The notes under the pieces: generated by a model
The model's database searches: none
What the model saw: the letters and a program-made list of their open reading frames with translations, nothing else
Told to the model about the DNA's origin: nothing
DNA from: Microbotryomycetes sp. JL201
Lineage: Eukaryota > Basidiomycota > Microbotryomycetes
Assembly: GCA_033819885.1 (NCBI GenBank)
Contig: JAQYUZ010000031.1
Coordinates: forward strand, 150,806 to 214,805
DNA length: 64,000 bases
Reading direction: 5' to 3'
Part shown: piece after piece, positions 17,324 through 29,144 of the stretch
How the letters are laid out: each line of letters starts with the position of its first letter
Position numbering within the stretch: the first letter of the stretch is position 1
Made by a program: the position numbers and the translations under genes

Positions 17324-20008
17324 ATGTCGTCAGCCATGTTTGAGCTGCGACGTCGGTCGAGCGTCGTTCCGTTCACAAATGGACGTTCGACCGGTCACGT
17401 CAAAGTTGAGCTCGAGCCTCTGACGACGACAGGCAGCGACAGTGGATCGGCCAACGTGAAACAAAGCACGGTTCGAGCGTGGTTGTGGCTCTCAGCCGGA
17501 ACCTTCTTTTGCATCTTGCTTTACGTTGTCGTCTGCACGACGTCTATTTTGACGACAAGCTCGAGTTGGACTCCTATCGTCTCTCGACTGCTGTACAGAG
17601 CTAGACCAGCAGGTTTCGGAGATGTCAGACTGCCTCAATGGCACGACTTTGATCGGATACGCAAACGAACAAAGCAGTGCAACGGCGTCGTCAAACAAGT
17701 CAAACTCGGTCACTTGGCCGATCACAGGGTCCGACACCCGTTCAGAGAGGTGAATCTGACTGCACCAGAACACGTTGTTGTTGACGCACGCATGGCTGAT
17801 TACGGCAACATGCTGTCGCTCGCGCAGGTCTATGTCACTTCAGCGTGGCTAGACACTCGCCCGCTCGTCGTCTCTAACCAGTTGCCACAATTGACGCTGC
17901 TCGCGTCCATCCAAGGTCGCGAACACATGGAAATGCCAAGTGGCTTGTTCAAGCACAACGAATTGAAATGTTACATCGTTATGCGCGATCTGAAAACGGG
18001 ACTCGAGACAGTCTTGGTCGAAGACAGTCAGCTGCAAGGCTTGCCAGATCCGCACGAATGGGAAGTCGATTTGGTCAGCGTCAAATTTAGCTGTCCGGTC
18101 AAAGGTGACTGGCAAGATGCGGAAATGTGAGATGGTCCAAGTTTGCGAAGACGGCAAATCAAGCTGACGGTGGTCGCCTGGACTAGTTTTGCTACTCTCT
18201 CAACAGCGCACATCGCTCCACCTTCAGACACATTCGTTTCTGTTACTGCTCTTCCGACACTCGACACTAGCCAGCACATTTCGGGCAAAGGGTCAGCTGC
18301 TGTGTGCGTGCCGGCACTCATAGGCGACTTGTATGCCCCTTTGCTCGCCGACTTTGTGGCATACTACCGCACCCTTGGGTTTTCTCAAATTTACGCCTAC
18401 TTGTTGGATCCAGGTCGCAACGCACTAGATCAAGTCGCACGGTTGGGCAAGCAATCTTCAAACAGTGGCGTGACGCCAATCCGATTCGGCTTGCACAAAA
18501 ACCTCAAAACGAGCTTTGAAGCTGGTTCATCGACATATGCTGTGCCTCCTTCAGACTGGAACATTGACGGAATCGACGTGCTCGATGGTGACGACGAGTT
18601 CGAGTTGGCGGGCATGGCAAATGGCAATGCTCAGTCTGTGAGAACATGGTACTTTGGCCAGGGATTGGCTCTACATGATTGTCAGTACAGGGCAATGAAA
18701 GATGGACACCGTTGGTTGATGGCGGTAGATTGGGACGAGTTTGTGGTGCTCAAGCCTGGGGCCAAGAACAATGTGTGGCCGCCATTGAACGAGGTTGGCC
18801 GAGGTGGCAACGTCGCCCTACTCGACTGGCAAGTCTTTGAATACGATGCTTCTGCTTCTTACATATCGCAATGCTCATTTTGCGAATTGGCAGGCTAAAC
18901 ACGGCTCGCACGAGGTGGACTTGGCCGTTCACGATCGCGTGGAAAGAAGCCGTGGAACAACTTGGTGTCGACGTTACAAACATTTCTCAGCGCAATTTCC
19001 CAAGCGCGTTCATGTTTCAGAGCACATTTGCTTGCATCAGATGTACGCCTTCGACCAATGTCGTGCCAGATCTCGAATCAACAAGCGTACAAGCGTTATC
19101 TCGGCTCGTGCCAGACGTTGCAAACTCCCAGTGGACCCAGCCTGGACCTGGATTATTCTTGCCAATGCTGTCGCCTGTGCGAATGAAGAATTGGTTTCCA
19201 CAAAACTTTCGATCGAAAGCGATGGTCGATCCCTGGTACGTAGCGTTTCGGAATTCATGGAGCATAATGTGCCTGGTCTGATTCTGTCGGGCGCTCGGTT
19301 GATCACAGGGCCTGGTGGTCACTCGGCATACACTCGCCCGGAGTTGGTTTCGCCGAATGGATGGTGCAGCGCGGACCCTGTTCTTCCACTTTTTCGCCCG
19401 ACGGGCATGGCAGTCGACTCGGTTCGTCTGACGCACAATGCGCCAAGCTTCTCGTCGAGGCGTTTGCTTGGGGTACGGCTCTCGTAGCCGTGCCGGATTC
19501 CGATCCCGTTAGCCCGTCCGAGGACGTGGCCAAGTTTGGCATGTCGTCTGATGCTAGCTCTTCGCGAGCGACGGGTGCTCTGTATCACTTTCGCGTGGAT
19601 TCCCAAATGAGTCGTGCAATGACTCGATTCTATGCCGAGTCGCAAGTTTCGTCTTCTTCTAGCATGGACGTGCTCGATGGTGGCGTAGGCGTTCAACTCG
19701 TCGGTCATAGCAGGGTCGCGTTTCAAGACTCGTCATCTCAGTACGGCGATACCGAGATCGAGTTGGTTCAAGACTGGACGATGCTCGAGACGATGGGCCA
19801 CAGTCTCGTCCCTGTGCTCGTTGCCAAGCGTGCGCTCGGTCCGTTTGGTTGGATCTCGGACACAAACGTGTTTGGGAGTCGCGTGCGCGTTCACCCCACG
19901 TCAAATGTTCGAAAGTATGCGCTCATCGCCGTCGTGTGGTCTGTCGGCGCGTGGTGGCTGGTCAAGCTGTGGTGCGGCAAGCGGTCACGTGCGACACTTT
20001 TGAGATGA
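17324..20008 (+). CDS. GT92-like glycosyltransferase, membrane-anchored
   Basis: Type II membrane protein, probably acting in the Golgi or ER. The ATG at 17324 gives a cytosolic head, a first membrane helix (VRAWLWLSAGTFFCILLYVVV) and a lumenal region. A 60-nt intron from 18126 links to the catalytic part: VCVPALIGDLYAP, ADFVAYYRTLGFSQIYAYL, then HDCQYRAM..RWLMAVDWDEFVVL with the DxD-like DWDEF, the core of the GT92 (DUF23) fold. An intron from about 19236 to 19310 restores KAMVDPWAWWSLGIHSP, matching the conserved Lys...GxHxP segment, followed by ALYHFR. A second hydrophobic segment (YALIAVVWSVGAWWLVKLW) lies near the C-terminus. The exon structure between 18832 and 18990 is unresolved: two introns (GTCTTT..GGCAG and GTTCAC..CTCAG) keep the frame but have weak donors. 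Acceptor sugar is unknown. Confidence 0.7.
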
Positions 20009-20170
20009 CATGGCGAATAAAGGGGTGGAAACAACGGGTCTGAAACGTAGAGCTGTGCAAGGTGATGATTCTGTTGTTGTTGTACTACTCGTTGCCTGAT
20101 GTGAAATTACCCCGGTGACCTCGATGCGAGCGATCGCCGGTGCGGCGGACATTCTTGCCTCTTTGACGCC

Positions 20171-23100
20171 ATGGACTACCTCGATGGGTGCGTGCCAGGC
20201 AAGCGCGACCAAATTTGGGCTCGCTAATCACAGTCTGCTGGCGTCTAGTGCGCTGCACCAGAGCATCTTGACGGCATTGGCGAGCAACTTGGCCTCGACG
20301 TCCGAGCACGACGACCTGGCCTTGTTGACGGATACGTTCAGCACAGTAGAGCCTTCGACGAACAAGCAAGTCAATGGCGTGCTCGACAGGCTCACACAGC
20401 CCGCGTCTGCGCTAAACGGCACCCGTGGCTTGACCAGTGTCGTCAGTCACCGTCACACACGTCCAAAATGGCCATGCACTAATATGTCATGCACTTGTAG
20501 ACTGTCCCTCAAGTTGAAGGAATGATCTCGGTGGCCCAATTTGCCCAAAAGTCGACCGCATCGACCGAGATTGTCGATCAAGTCGTTCGCTTGGTCCGCT
20601 CGAGCCCGCTGTTTGAGATTGAGCCGGCGCTTGGACTCGCAGGCAAGTGCACAGGACAAAAAGCAAGTAAGCTTCGCACGCAGGCTGACGCCAGACTCCC
20701 ATACGTTTGCAGCCGCGCAAGGATTCACGCTCTCTGACCAACTCGCGTTCGAACTGACGCTCGCGGTACTGAGTTTGGCTCAGTCGGGCGCAGTGCAGCG
20801 CCGAACCGCCCTCGAGCACATTTCCGAGTATCAGCACGACATCTTGCAACAGATTGAATCGTCAGAAGGTGAGCGCACAACCCTTGACGGCAAAACTTCG
20901 TTTCGAGTCCTAATTTCATCCACCTCGCAATGCGCACCCCCTCACAGGGCATCGCATTATCGGAAACTTGCTGCCTGCACTGAACGGTGTACGTCGCGCA
21001 ATCGCGGCCGCGCCTTTCGTATGGACGAAAGATGACCCCTCACCAGCGCCACCCCGACCATCCGGTGAAGCGCTCGGCAATGCTGGCACGGCCACGGCAG
21101 ACGAGTGGGACACGACGACTGAATCGGGACGTATCGCCTTGGCCACTTTGGCCCAGTACGAGACTTCGCAAAAGGGCTTGTCCTCGGGCTTGATTGTCTG
21201 GTGCGACCTCGAAGCGCAACGTGCTTACTGGACGACCGTCGTGTCCAGCGACCACCCTGCCACAAACAAGTGGCAATTTGTCAACCACACGCAGGCGATG
21301 CAGATCAAGGCCGGTGATGGCGCCCTCACGTCTCGCGAATGCGCACTTGGCGTGTGGCAACATACCTTGCTCGAGCTCGAGAAAGCAGACAGCGAGACAC
21401 CATTCGATCCTTATTCGTTCGACGTGCTCCTGTCGAGCTTGGTGAGCCAGAACGACACATGTTTGCGCTCCTGCTTTCGCTGACTCGCGCGCTCGGTAGC
21501 ATCTTGGCACCGTGTCTACGATCGCCTACGGTCAAGCATCAGCCGAGTTGACCAAGATCTTGGAAGACTTGCTCGTCCATCCGCCTTCAGTATCTGACGA
21601 GATCGTTCAGATCGGTGCCGTCGAGTGTCTGCAGGCGCTCACGTTTGCGTGAGTGGACCGAGTCCGTTTTAGCAACGAGGGCGAGAAAACTGATTCTAGC
21701 TTCGCAACAAAGCTTCCCAGCGTCCTTGACGAGGTCAATTGCCATAATTCGCAGGTTTATTCTCTCACCATCTCCCATTTTTGAGCAGCTGGCCGGCACA
21801 GGACCCAGCCTCGCTTCCGTCGCCGCTGCCAAGTGCTACGCCGCACTTATCGACTTGACCGGCGATCCAGCTCAGCGCGAGTCGGCTATCCAGTCTCTTT
21901 TGAACCACTTCACAGCGAGCGAGCGAGACTCGACCTCTCGAGGCGCCAACAGAAAGGACAGTGACGCAAGGTCGATCAGGTCCGTCACCGGCGGCCTGTC
22001 GGAATCTCAGCGAGCTACAGTCTCCGCAAACGTTGCGCACGCTGTTGGACGATTAGTTGTGCACTTCCAGGATCAAAATGTCAGTCCTTGGTCTGCAGTC
22101 CTGCTCAGATATGCCCAGCTAAAGCTCTTTCCGATCGTGTCAGCTCGCCCGTTTCGCCGCACCGATGCTGATCCAACGCATGTCTGGCACCAACCCTCAA
22201 GTCGACGGCGCGCTCATGTACCAACTCTGCGACATTGGCATGTTTGTCGACAAGTCCACCTTCATGGACATTGTCAAGGCGATTTACGACGTCAGCAAGC
22301 GACTCGAACCAGAAGACATTATGACGAGCGCCGTGTTGACCGCTCACAGCCGCTTGGCGTCGACTGCTGCACAGCGCAAGGACGTCCATCTGGAGTACCT
22401 GACCGAGACCCTCGGCTTGTTTGTTGCAAAGGGTGCACACGAAACGACAAGCCGCACAAAGTCTGCCGTGAGTGAAATTGAGGCTCTGACAGACATTGCA
22501 TCGCAACGTCCAGCTGATTTTCGTGCTGTGTGAGCAGAAGACTGAAAGCTTGCTCGAGCTCATCCCGTCAATTGACATGTTTCTGACGCAAGCCGAGTTT
22601 GATCCTCGTCGTCGAGACCTGCCATCTCCCTTGTTGGCGCTGTGGCGCAATTTCTGGATTTTGTGTCGCCTCGCTGGATTCTTGTCGACACCTGTACGCA
22701 TTTACGAGTGGCAACGTCAAGCTTTGCAGAGAATCGCTGTGCGCAGTCCTGCATTGTTACGCGGGGCCGGCAACGACTTTGTCGAGACCGAGTTGCAGTA
22801 CAATGCAATTCTCAAGTCGGAGATGCATGCACTGGTGAGTTTTGAGAGCTTTCGTCCCGCCGAGAGACATGTCTGACGGTTTCTGAACGCTCGCCCCAGT
22901 CACCCGACACAGTTCGCACGGAACTCGCATCTGCCCTGCCCTCGCAGGCCACCAACGCACGCTCTCTACCAAGCAATCAAGTTGTGTTTCTCGCGACTGT
23001 GCTCGGTCTAGAATCCCTTCGTGCCGAAGCGGGTCGTCCATCAGCCGTGTTTTCATACTTTCACAACGAGGGCGTCAACAGTCACACATCGATGTACGAC

Positions 23101-26100
23101 ATGCTAAGCTCGATCGCCGAACAAGTAAACTCTCGCTTCATGGGGCACTTGTCAGACAGAGTCGTGTCTCATTCGATGGATGAGGGCGTGTATCCCGAAA
23201 TCCGAGAGATCATCATCGAGTGCGCGCACCAGTATGCCAAGAATAGGACGGTCGCGACAAGATATCTGAACGACTTGTTCTCGAGCTTCCCGTCATTGTT
23301 GTGCAACTCACAGGTCGTCACGACTCTGCTCGAGCTGTTGACGTTGCTTCGGCGTGCTTGCTTGTCCGAATATACGGACGAGGTAGGGCGGCAGCGTCAG
23401 ACATGCAGATTATCTCGCGTTGACATTGATGTGCTCTCGCAGTACACACCCACGTTCAACTACCACTCTGAGCGTGGCAAGTTTTCAATTACTTTGTCGG
23501 ACGACTACACGGCCCGTAATCGCATTCTCACCGAAATGCACAGGTTCACAAAAGCTTGGTTGAAGACTGGTATCACGCGTGCCCCACTCGAGATGCGAGG
23601 ATTGTTGCAAGACTACGTCAAGGATCCAATCGAAGCAGAGTTTCATTCGGCCGCGTTCGCCGATGACGAGATGGGCAAGTCGGTCGCTTTGGACATTTTA
23701 CGCATGTCTACGACGAATGCGAAAGAAGGCAAGCTCTTTTCCAACGTGACGGCGATATCGGCCAGCTGACCATATTGTTTCCCAAAAGCCGCATTGCCCG
23801 CTTGGGGAGAATGGAAGGCCGACGACTCTGCCAACTTTGTTCGCAGCTTTAGTGCCAAAAACTATTTCGGTGGTCAACTCGCACGCACGGCTGAAGTCGA
23901 TCAGACGAGTTTGTTGGCAGAGCTCGAGGATTTGAGCGAACAAGTGGACAAGCACAAGCTCAAAATGTCTTTGCCGGAGATGCGCAAGCTGTTTTACCGT
24001 GCTGCAGGACATCTTGTCAATGCGCCAGAAGTGAGCGACGTTTGTGCAAATCTGCGATTCCGACTGACGCGTGCGCCTCGATCCAGCCCGATGTCGAAAT
24101 CCTCGATTTGCTCGTTTCTCTGCCGGTTCGCATCTTTACAGAGGGTGCCATGTCGCTCGCTGTTGAGGTTTGGACATGGATCGCCGAGGACAGGCCCGAA
24201 CTCGAAGCGAGACTGATGATTGAAGCTGTGCAAGCTTGGACTGGTACGATCCACGCTCGTCAAGGCTTGTTCTCGGACACTATCAAGTGAGCATACAATC
24301 TTATGCGCTCGATGGTACACTCATCGTCAGCGGATCTGGTGACAGCCGAGCGAATCCCCTCAATCAAGAAACGCAATTCACTCCGACGGACAAAGACCGC
24401 ATGACGAAAGAGTACTTGCTCGCAAATCGCCTCTTGCAACCTCATGGCACGTTCTTGTCGTTCTTGTCAAGCAGGTACCAGGCGTTCAGGTACCGATCTA
24501 TTGATCTGGTTCATGCGTGCTTGTTGCTCGTTATTCGATCGGTTCGAGCTCACAAGCTGTGGAGGTGGGCAAACCATGGTCACTTGGCTTGGTCGACGCG
24601 CTCATTACCTTTACCTATCAGCACTCACCAGCTGACGCGCGAGTTGCGCATGAAGCTCGTGTCGTTTGGATTCTGCGTCCTGCAAGGCAGTCGCTTAGAG
24701 ACTGCAGTCGAGTTCAATCTCCGCAACAAGCTGTACGACGCAGCTTTGAGCTGGTTCGCTACGCCCCCAGGGTTTGTTCAAATGAGCTGCGGTATTTGCG
24801 ATTGGATTTTCTTGCTGATGAACGTTTTTTGTCGCTCAGATGGTCTTATGGTTCTAACCGAGTTCAACTGAAAGCTGATCTAGTCGCGATGGAAGAACTC
24901 GCATCAACTGTCAAATCTGACGTACCCACGTACGATTTGATGCTTACGAGCACGCTCGACAGAACAGGTCAGCTACCAGGTCGAGTCGCCCTCAAGAGCG
25001 CGACAGCGTTGCACACTCAGCGTGTGCAGTTGCTCGGGGCTTTATTGGAGAATGAAATGGACCGGCTCAAACTGTGGTTGAACCCGCTGATGGATGCAAA
25101 GCACGGACCCGTGCCAAGCAAAGTGGCTCCTTCCGAGGTAAGAATTTGCCCCGCGGTACAAGCACAGAATCGGCCGACTCATGTCTCGTGGATACGCAGT
25201 CGACGTGGAAGCAACACGTGCGCGTCGCATGGCACCAGTGGCCGGACGTGGCAGTTCAAATCCCTGCTCGCATCAAATCGTCTGGTGTCGCCACAGAGGT
25301 GACTCGACTCGTCAAAAGCCATCCGGAGCGGGTGCAACATAACCCTGATGCGTTATCGTTCTTTGTCGGTGACGGTATAACCAGCGATGTCAAGCCTCAC
25401 TTGCGTGTGCGTATCTCAGCGTCTTCTCAGCAACACTTGTTGACGATGCGCTGTTGTCTTCAGCATCTGTTGTACTGGGCGCCTGTTCCGGTCATCATGG
25501 CTCTGAGGTTCTTGTTTCCAAAGTTCAAAGGGGATCCAGTCCTGCTGCAATACGCTTTGCGCACGCTCGAGCACCATCCGGTCGATTTGACATTCTTTTA
25601 CATTCCTCAAGTCGTTCAGGCTCTGCGAACGGACGAGCTTGGTAAGCACGCGCCTGGCGATTGTGCCTTGTGCATCAATCGAGAGCGGAGGGTATTCATG
25701 CGGATACTTTGGCGCAGGCTACGCCGAGCGGTTCATCTTTGAGACGTCGCAAATTTCACAATTGTTCTGTCATCAAATCATCTGGAACATGAAAGCTAAC
25801 GCGTATCGTGGCGACGACGGAGAAGAGGTAAGCTCTTGCGTTGAGGCCATATGCCACAGCTCGACCGACTGATTCTTCCGTGTCATCATTCGCAAATCCC
25901 AAGCCCGATCCGATGAAACCCACGCTCGATCGCATGGTTGACATGATCGTCGGCGCTTTGTCTGGCGACGCAAAAGACTTTTATCAGCGAGAATTTGCCT
26001 TCTTTGACGAGGTGACGTCCATTTCGGCGAAACTGAAACCGTACATCAAGGCGCCTAAACCAGAGAAGAAGGTCTGTTGCGTTTTATCTCTGGTGCACCA

Positions 26101-27583
26101 TTCGAGCGATCGCGCTGACGTCAGGTCTTTGTCTTTTCTTTGTTTACGATTCGAAAAGGCCAAGATTGACGAAGAAATGGCAAAGATTAAAGTTGATCCA
26201 GGTGTCTACTTGCCCAGTAACCCTGACGGCGTTGTCGTCGATATTAACCGGACGTCAGGTCGTCCGTTACAGTCTCATGCCAAAGTAGGCAGCCTGTTTG
26301 TTTTTCGAGCTTTGCGATGACGGGCATTGACGTTTGTGCGATCCTAGGCTCCATTCATGGCAACGTTCAAAGTTCGGCGCGAACACAAGAAGGGCGCCGA
26401 TCCGGCCGACCTTGAAGCTCAGGACGCTCTTCTCGAGCACAATGAGCAAAAGCAAGCGATTGATGGCGAAGGTGCAGATAAGCCAGGAGATGCGCAACAA
26501 GAGCCCGGAACCAAGACGTACGACACGTGGCAAAGTGCGATTTTCAAAGTCGGAGACGATTGTCGTCAAGACGTCTTGGCTTTGCAGATTATCGCCATGC
26601 ACAAAAACATATTCACGAGCTTGGGACTGGACTTGTTGGTGACGCCCTACAAGGTCACAGCGACCGGACCTGGAGTGAGCTTCGTTGTCAACATGTCATG
26701 GTCGCTCTGCTGACCAAACTACGAACGTTGCGACGCAGTGCGGAGTTATCGATGTCGTCCCGGACGCCACGTCTCGTGACGAGATGGGTCGAGCAAAGAT
26801 CAATGATCTCAAATCGTTCTTCCAAATCAAGTATGGTTCGCCAGACTCTATCGAGTTTCAACGGGCCCGCACCAACTTTGTCCAGTCAATGGCGGCCTAC
26901 TCTTTGTTGTGCTACTTGGTACAGATCAAGGATCGTCACAATGGAAATATCATGATCGACGGCAGAGGCTGCATCACGCACATTGGTAAGCTGTCGCCGT
27001 CCTAGAATTACAGAAACTGCAGAATGCTGAGCAGCGAGCGGTCTCTATATCAGATTTTGGCTTCTTGTTTGATATTGATAAGTCTGAGGCTGCTGATGAT
27101 GAACCTGCACGTCGACGAGACTGACAATGTTGATCGACGTCGTGATTACGTCCAGGAGGAGTCAAGTTTGAGCCATCCTCGTTCAAGCTGACTCACGAGA
27201 TGATCGTCTTGATGGGAGGCAAAGACTCTGTCGGGTTCAAGCACTTTCAAGAACTTACGATAAAGTCGTTCCTCGCTGCTCGACCGTTCGCTCAAGCGGT
27301 CGTTGAAACGTCTGCTCAGATGGCTGGAGCAGGGTTCCCTAGTTACAAGGATGAGCATACGATGGACAGGTTGTTGGACAGGTTCAAACCAGATCTGAGT
27401 GAGGTAGAGGCTGCAGAGTACATGAAGGGTATCATCAATAATGCGTTGGAGAACATGAGGTCAATCGTTTATGACGAGTTCCAAAGGATGACGAACGGTG
27501 AGCTGGGCGTCTCGCCTTCTGTGCTGCGGCCGAACAAGGTTTCTGATACTTTCATGTGTGCAGGTATTCCATACGTTCGTTAG
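20171..27583 (+). CDS. STT4: Phosphatidylinositol 4-kinase, Stt4/PI4K-III-alpha type
   Basis: Makes PI4P at the plasma membrane with Efr3/Ypp1 partners. About 2,000 residues from more than twenty exons. Exon 1 is MDYLDG at 20171, spliced to [17 protein letters not shown] long alpha-solenoid follows ([16 protein letters not shown] and LLPALNG serve as landmarks), then the PIK helical domain ([22 protein letters not shown] to [19 protein letters not shown]), a linker with [13 protein letters not shown], and the kinase domain: [16 protein letters not shown], catalytic loop [26 protein letters not shown] activation segment and [13 protein letters not shown] near the end. All GT-AG joins I checked keep frame, but the gene also needs one GC-AG intron (23729-23788) and one AT-AC intron (27078-27149). 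Stop TAG at 27581. Identification is certain. Confidence 0.97.
23729..23788 (+). other. STT4: GC-AG intron in STT4
   Basis: The donor reads GAAG|GCAAGC and the acceptor CAAAAG|CCGC. Removing 60 nt joins NAKE to [13 protein letters not shown] in frame. The nearest GT donor (GTGACG at about 23743) leaves the wrong phase. AG|GCAAGY is the known consensus of GC-AG introns, which compensate the T-to-C change with a strong match elsewhere. Confidence 0.7.
27078..27149 (+). other. STT4: AT-AC intron in STT4 kinase activation loop
   Basis: The 72-nt intron begins ATAAGT and ends GATTAC, with ACTGAC as a candidate branch site about 28 nt upstream of the end. Its removal joins GAT ATT G to GT CCA GGA GGA, giving [16 protein letters not shown], the conserved PI4K activation segment. 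Reading through hits an in-frame TGA. The only GT nearby (AAGTCT) with any AG acceptor gives a frameshift. The ends are unambiguous because no equivalent shift exists. ATAAGT resembles a U2-type donor with G1 changed to A, not the U12 ATATCC type. Confidence 0.8.
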
Positions 27584-27712
27584 TCGCGCTTTCATACGAA
27601 TCACAACTGCTGCTGAGCTGGTGGCTCGATATGCTTGCCGTGAAAATGTTTCTATTTCGATCATGTTTGTGATACAACAACAATGTCATCGCGTTACAGT
27701 TTGCTTGAATGC

Positions 27713-28874
27713 TCATACCGGCATTTCAACAGCGATGAATTCTTCCCAAGCTTCGCTGCTCGTGTGCCTGTCTTTACTCGGTAGCAAGGGTTGAACGGCC
27801 AGCATTGACATGCAAGCTTGTATCGTTTCTGACGAAGGACGTTGACCTGGTAAACGGTTTCGAGCGATCGTCATCGATGTCGAGTCGATGATTGCTTCGA
27901 GAGACTGTGGTTTGCTTAGACCTTCTTCGCCAGAAGTCGGCGCATGTGTTGACTGATCTACTGGCGGGTTGTTTGCTGGTAACGGCGGGAAAGTGAGGAG
28001 CGTGTCGAGCAGTGATTCCGTCAAGACGAGCGCGTCTTTGTACGGCATAGTGAGGGCCTGCAAGCCATCAGCTGTTGAAGAATACGAATAAAGTCAGCCA
28101 AGTCTTGTGAAAGGCTGTTGCGTGCGAGTAGACTTGCAAAATTTGCTCAATGGCCACGTGGCCCAAAGCGGTTCTCTGAATGCAAAGACGTGGCCTTTGA
28201 GTTTGCTTGCTTCGATGACGAGCTGTTCCGCCTTGTCACAAACGTTCGACATTGCTTGAACGCACGTGTACTGGCGTATGCGCGTTCCGAGGGAAATCAG
28301 GAACTTCGATTAGCCTCTGACGTGAGCGGATGAGTGTTTGAGCGGACTGACAAGCGAGTCGAGAACGACATCGATGGCGGCGACGTGGTCTTGCAGGCGT
28401 TTGCTCTGAGCGAGGATATAGCCTGGCCTGGCGATGTGCAGTCTTTGCTTGTCTTGGCCGAGAGAGGCCTGAGCGTTCTGGCTGTCTATGTGCTTCAGGG
28501 CGGTTCTGAAGGGTGTGTGGCCGCTGTCGTCAGCTTGAGCGCAGACTAATGCACGTGACTGACTCTAACTCTTGCCACAGCTCGACTGTCGCTCTTGTCC
28601 TCGCGATCAACCCGCGCACGCTCAGTTCGGCAAACTCGCGCCTCAATCGGCGGTGTTCGACAATGAGCCCCCTCGTTCGCTTGTGAAAAGAAGTTTCAGA
28701 TTGAGTGGGCGTCGGTCCCCTGTCGATTGCGGGCGTGTTCGTCGCAGATGCAGGCTGTTTGCTCGGCCGTGTCGGCGTTGACGGCGAGGACGCATCTGCA
28801 TCACTGCCGCTGTGGCGTGCATTCCCCTCGAGCTGTGTAGCGGCTTGCTTTCGAGGCGTGCCCCGCCGCGACAT
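27713..28874 (-). CDS. Unknown multi-exon protein
   Basis: ATG at 28874 (context CACCATGTC) begins a first exon MSRRGTPRKQ with a Ser/Pro-rich stretch followed by a charged helix (EHRRLRREFAELSVRG, then VELWQELE). Further minus-strand segments look coding: HIDSQNAQASLGQDKQRLH to RLQDHVAAIDVVLDSL (about 28345-28505), MSNVCDKAEQLVIEASKLKG (about 28180-28250) and a last exon containing MPYKDALVLTESLLDTLL ending at the stop at 27713. I could not join the middle exons with convincing splice phases. No domain is recognised; helices rich in Leu, Gln and Lys suggest a coiled-coil subunit of a complex. It is convergent with STT4 and divergent from the golgin gene. Confidence 0.4.
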
Positions 28875-29144
28875 GGTGGTGACGTGCAACAGACAAGAGG
28901 CGAGGCAAAAGTGAGGCCCGAGCGTTCTTGAATTTGGAAGGATTTCACATAAAGAGGTGACGTGGACACATCAGCTAGTAGATACGGATGTAGGAAAAAT
29001 ATGGCACACGGCGGTGGTGGCTTTGACTGTTTGCAAAGGATTTCAACAGGTCCAAAAGGTCAGCTCGCCCCCACATCGCTGCCTGTGCCTTGTAACGCGC
29101 CAGCGGAGCGCTTGCTCGCTCACACGCACGCGCACGTCGACAAG

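Noticed and set aside
20115-20525. ORF starting upstream of the STT4 ATG taken as a separate gene
   Set aside because: Its conserved part ([19 protein letters not shown]) is spliced from MDYLDG at 20171 and continues into [10 protein letters not shown]; it is STT4 exon 2.
25236-25260. tRNA-like T-arm (GGCAGTTCAAATCCCTGC)
   Set aside because: It lies in an STT4 coding exon (PIK domain) and no matching acceptor stem, D-arm or anticodon arm surrounds it.
27075-27160. Ordinary GT-AG intron at AAGTCT in place of the AT-AC intron
   Set aside because: Every AG acceptor nearby shifts the frame or keeps a stop and loses the conserved GPGGVKFE segment.
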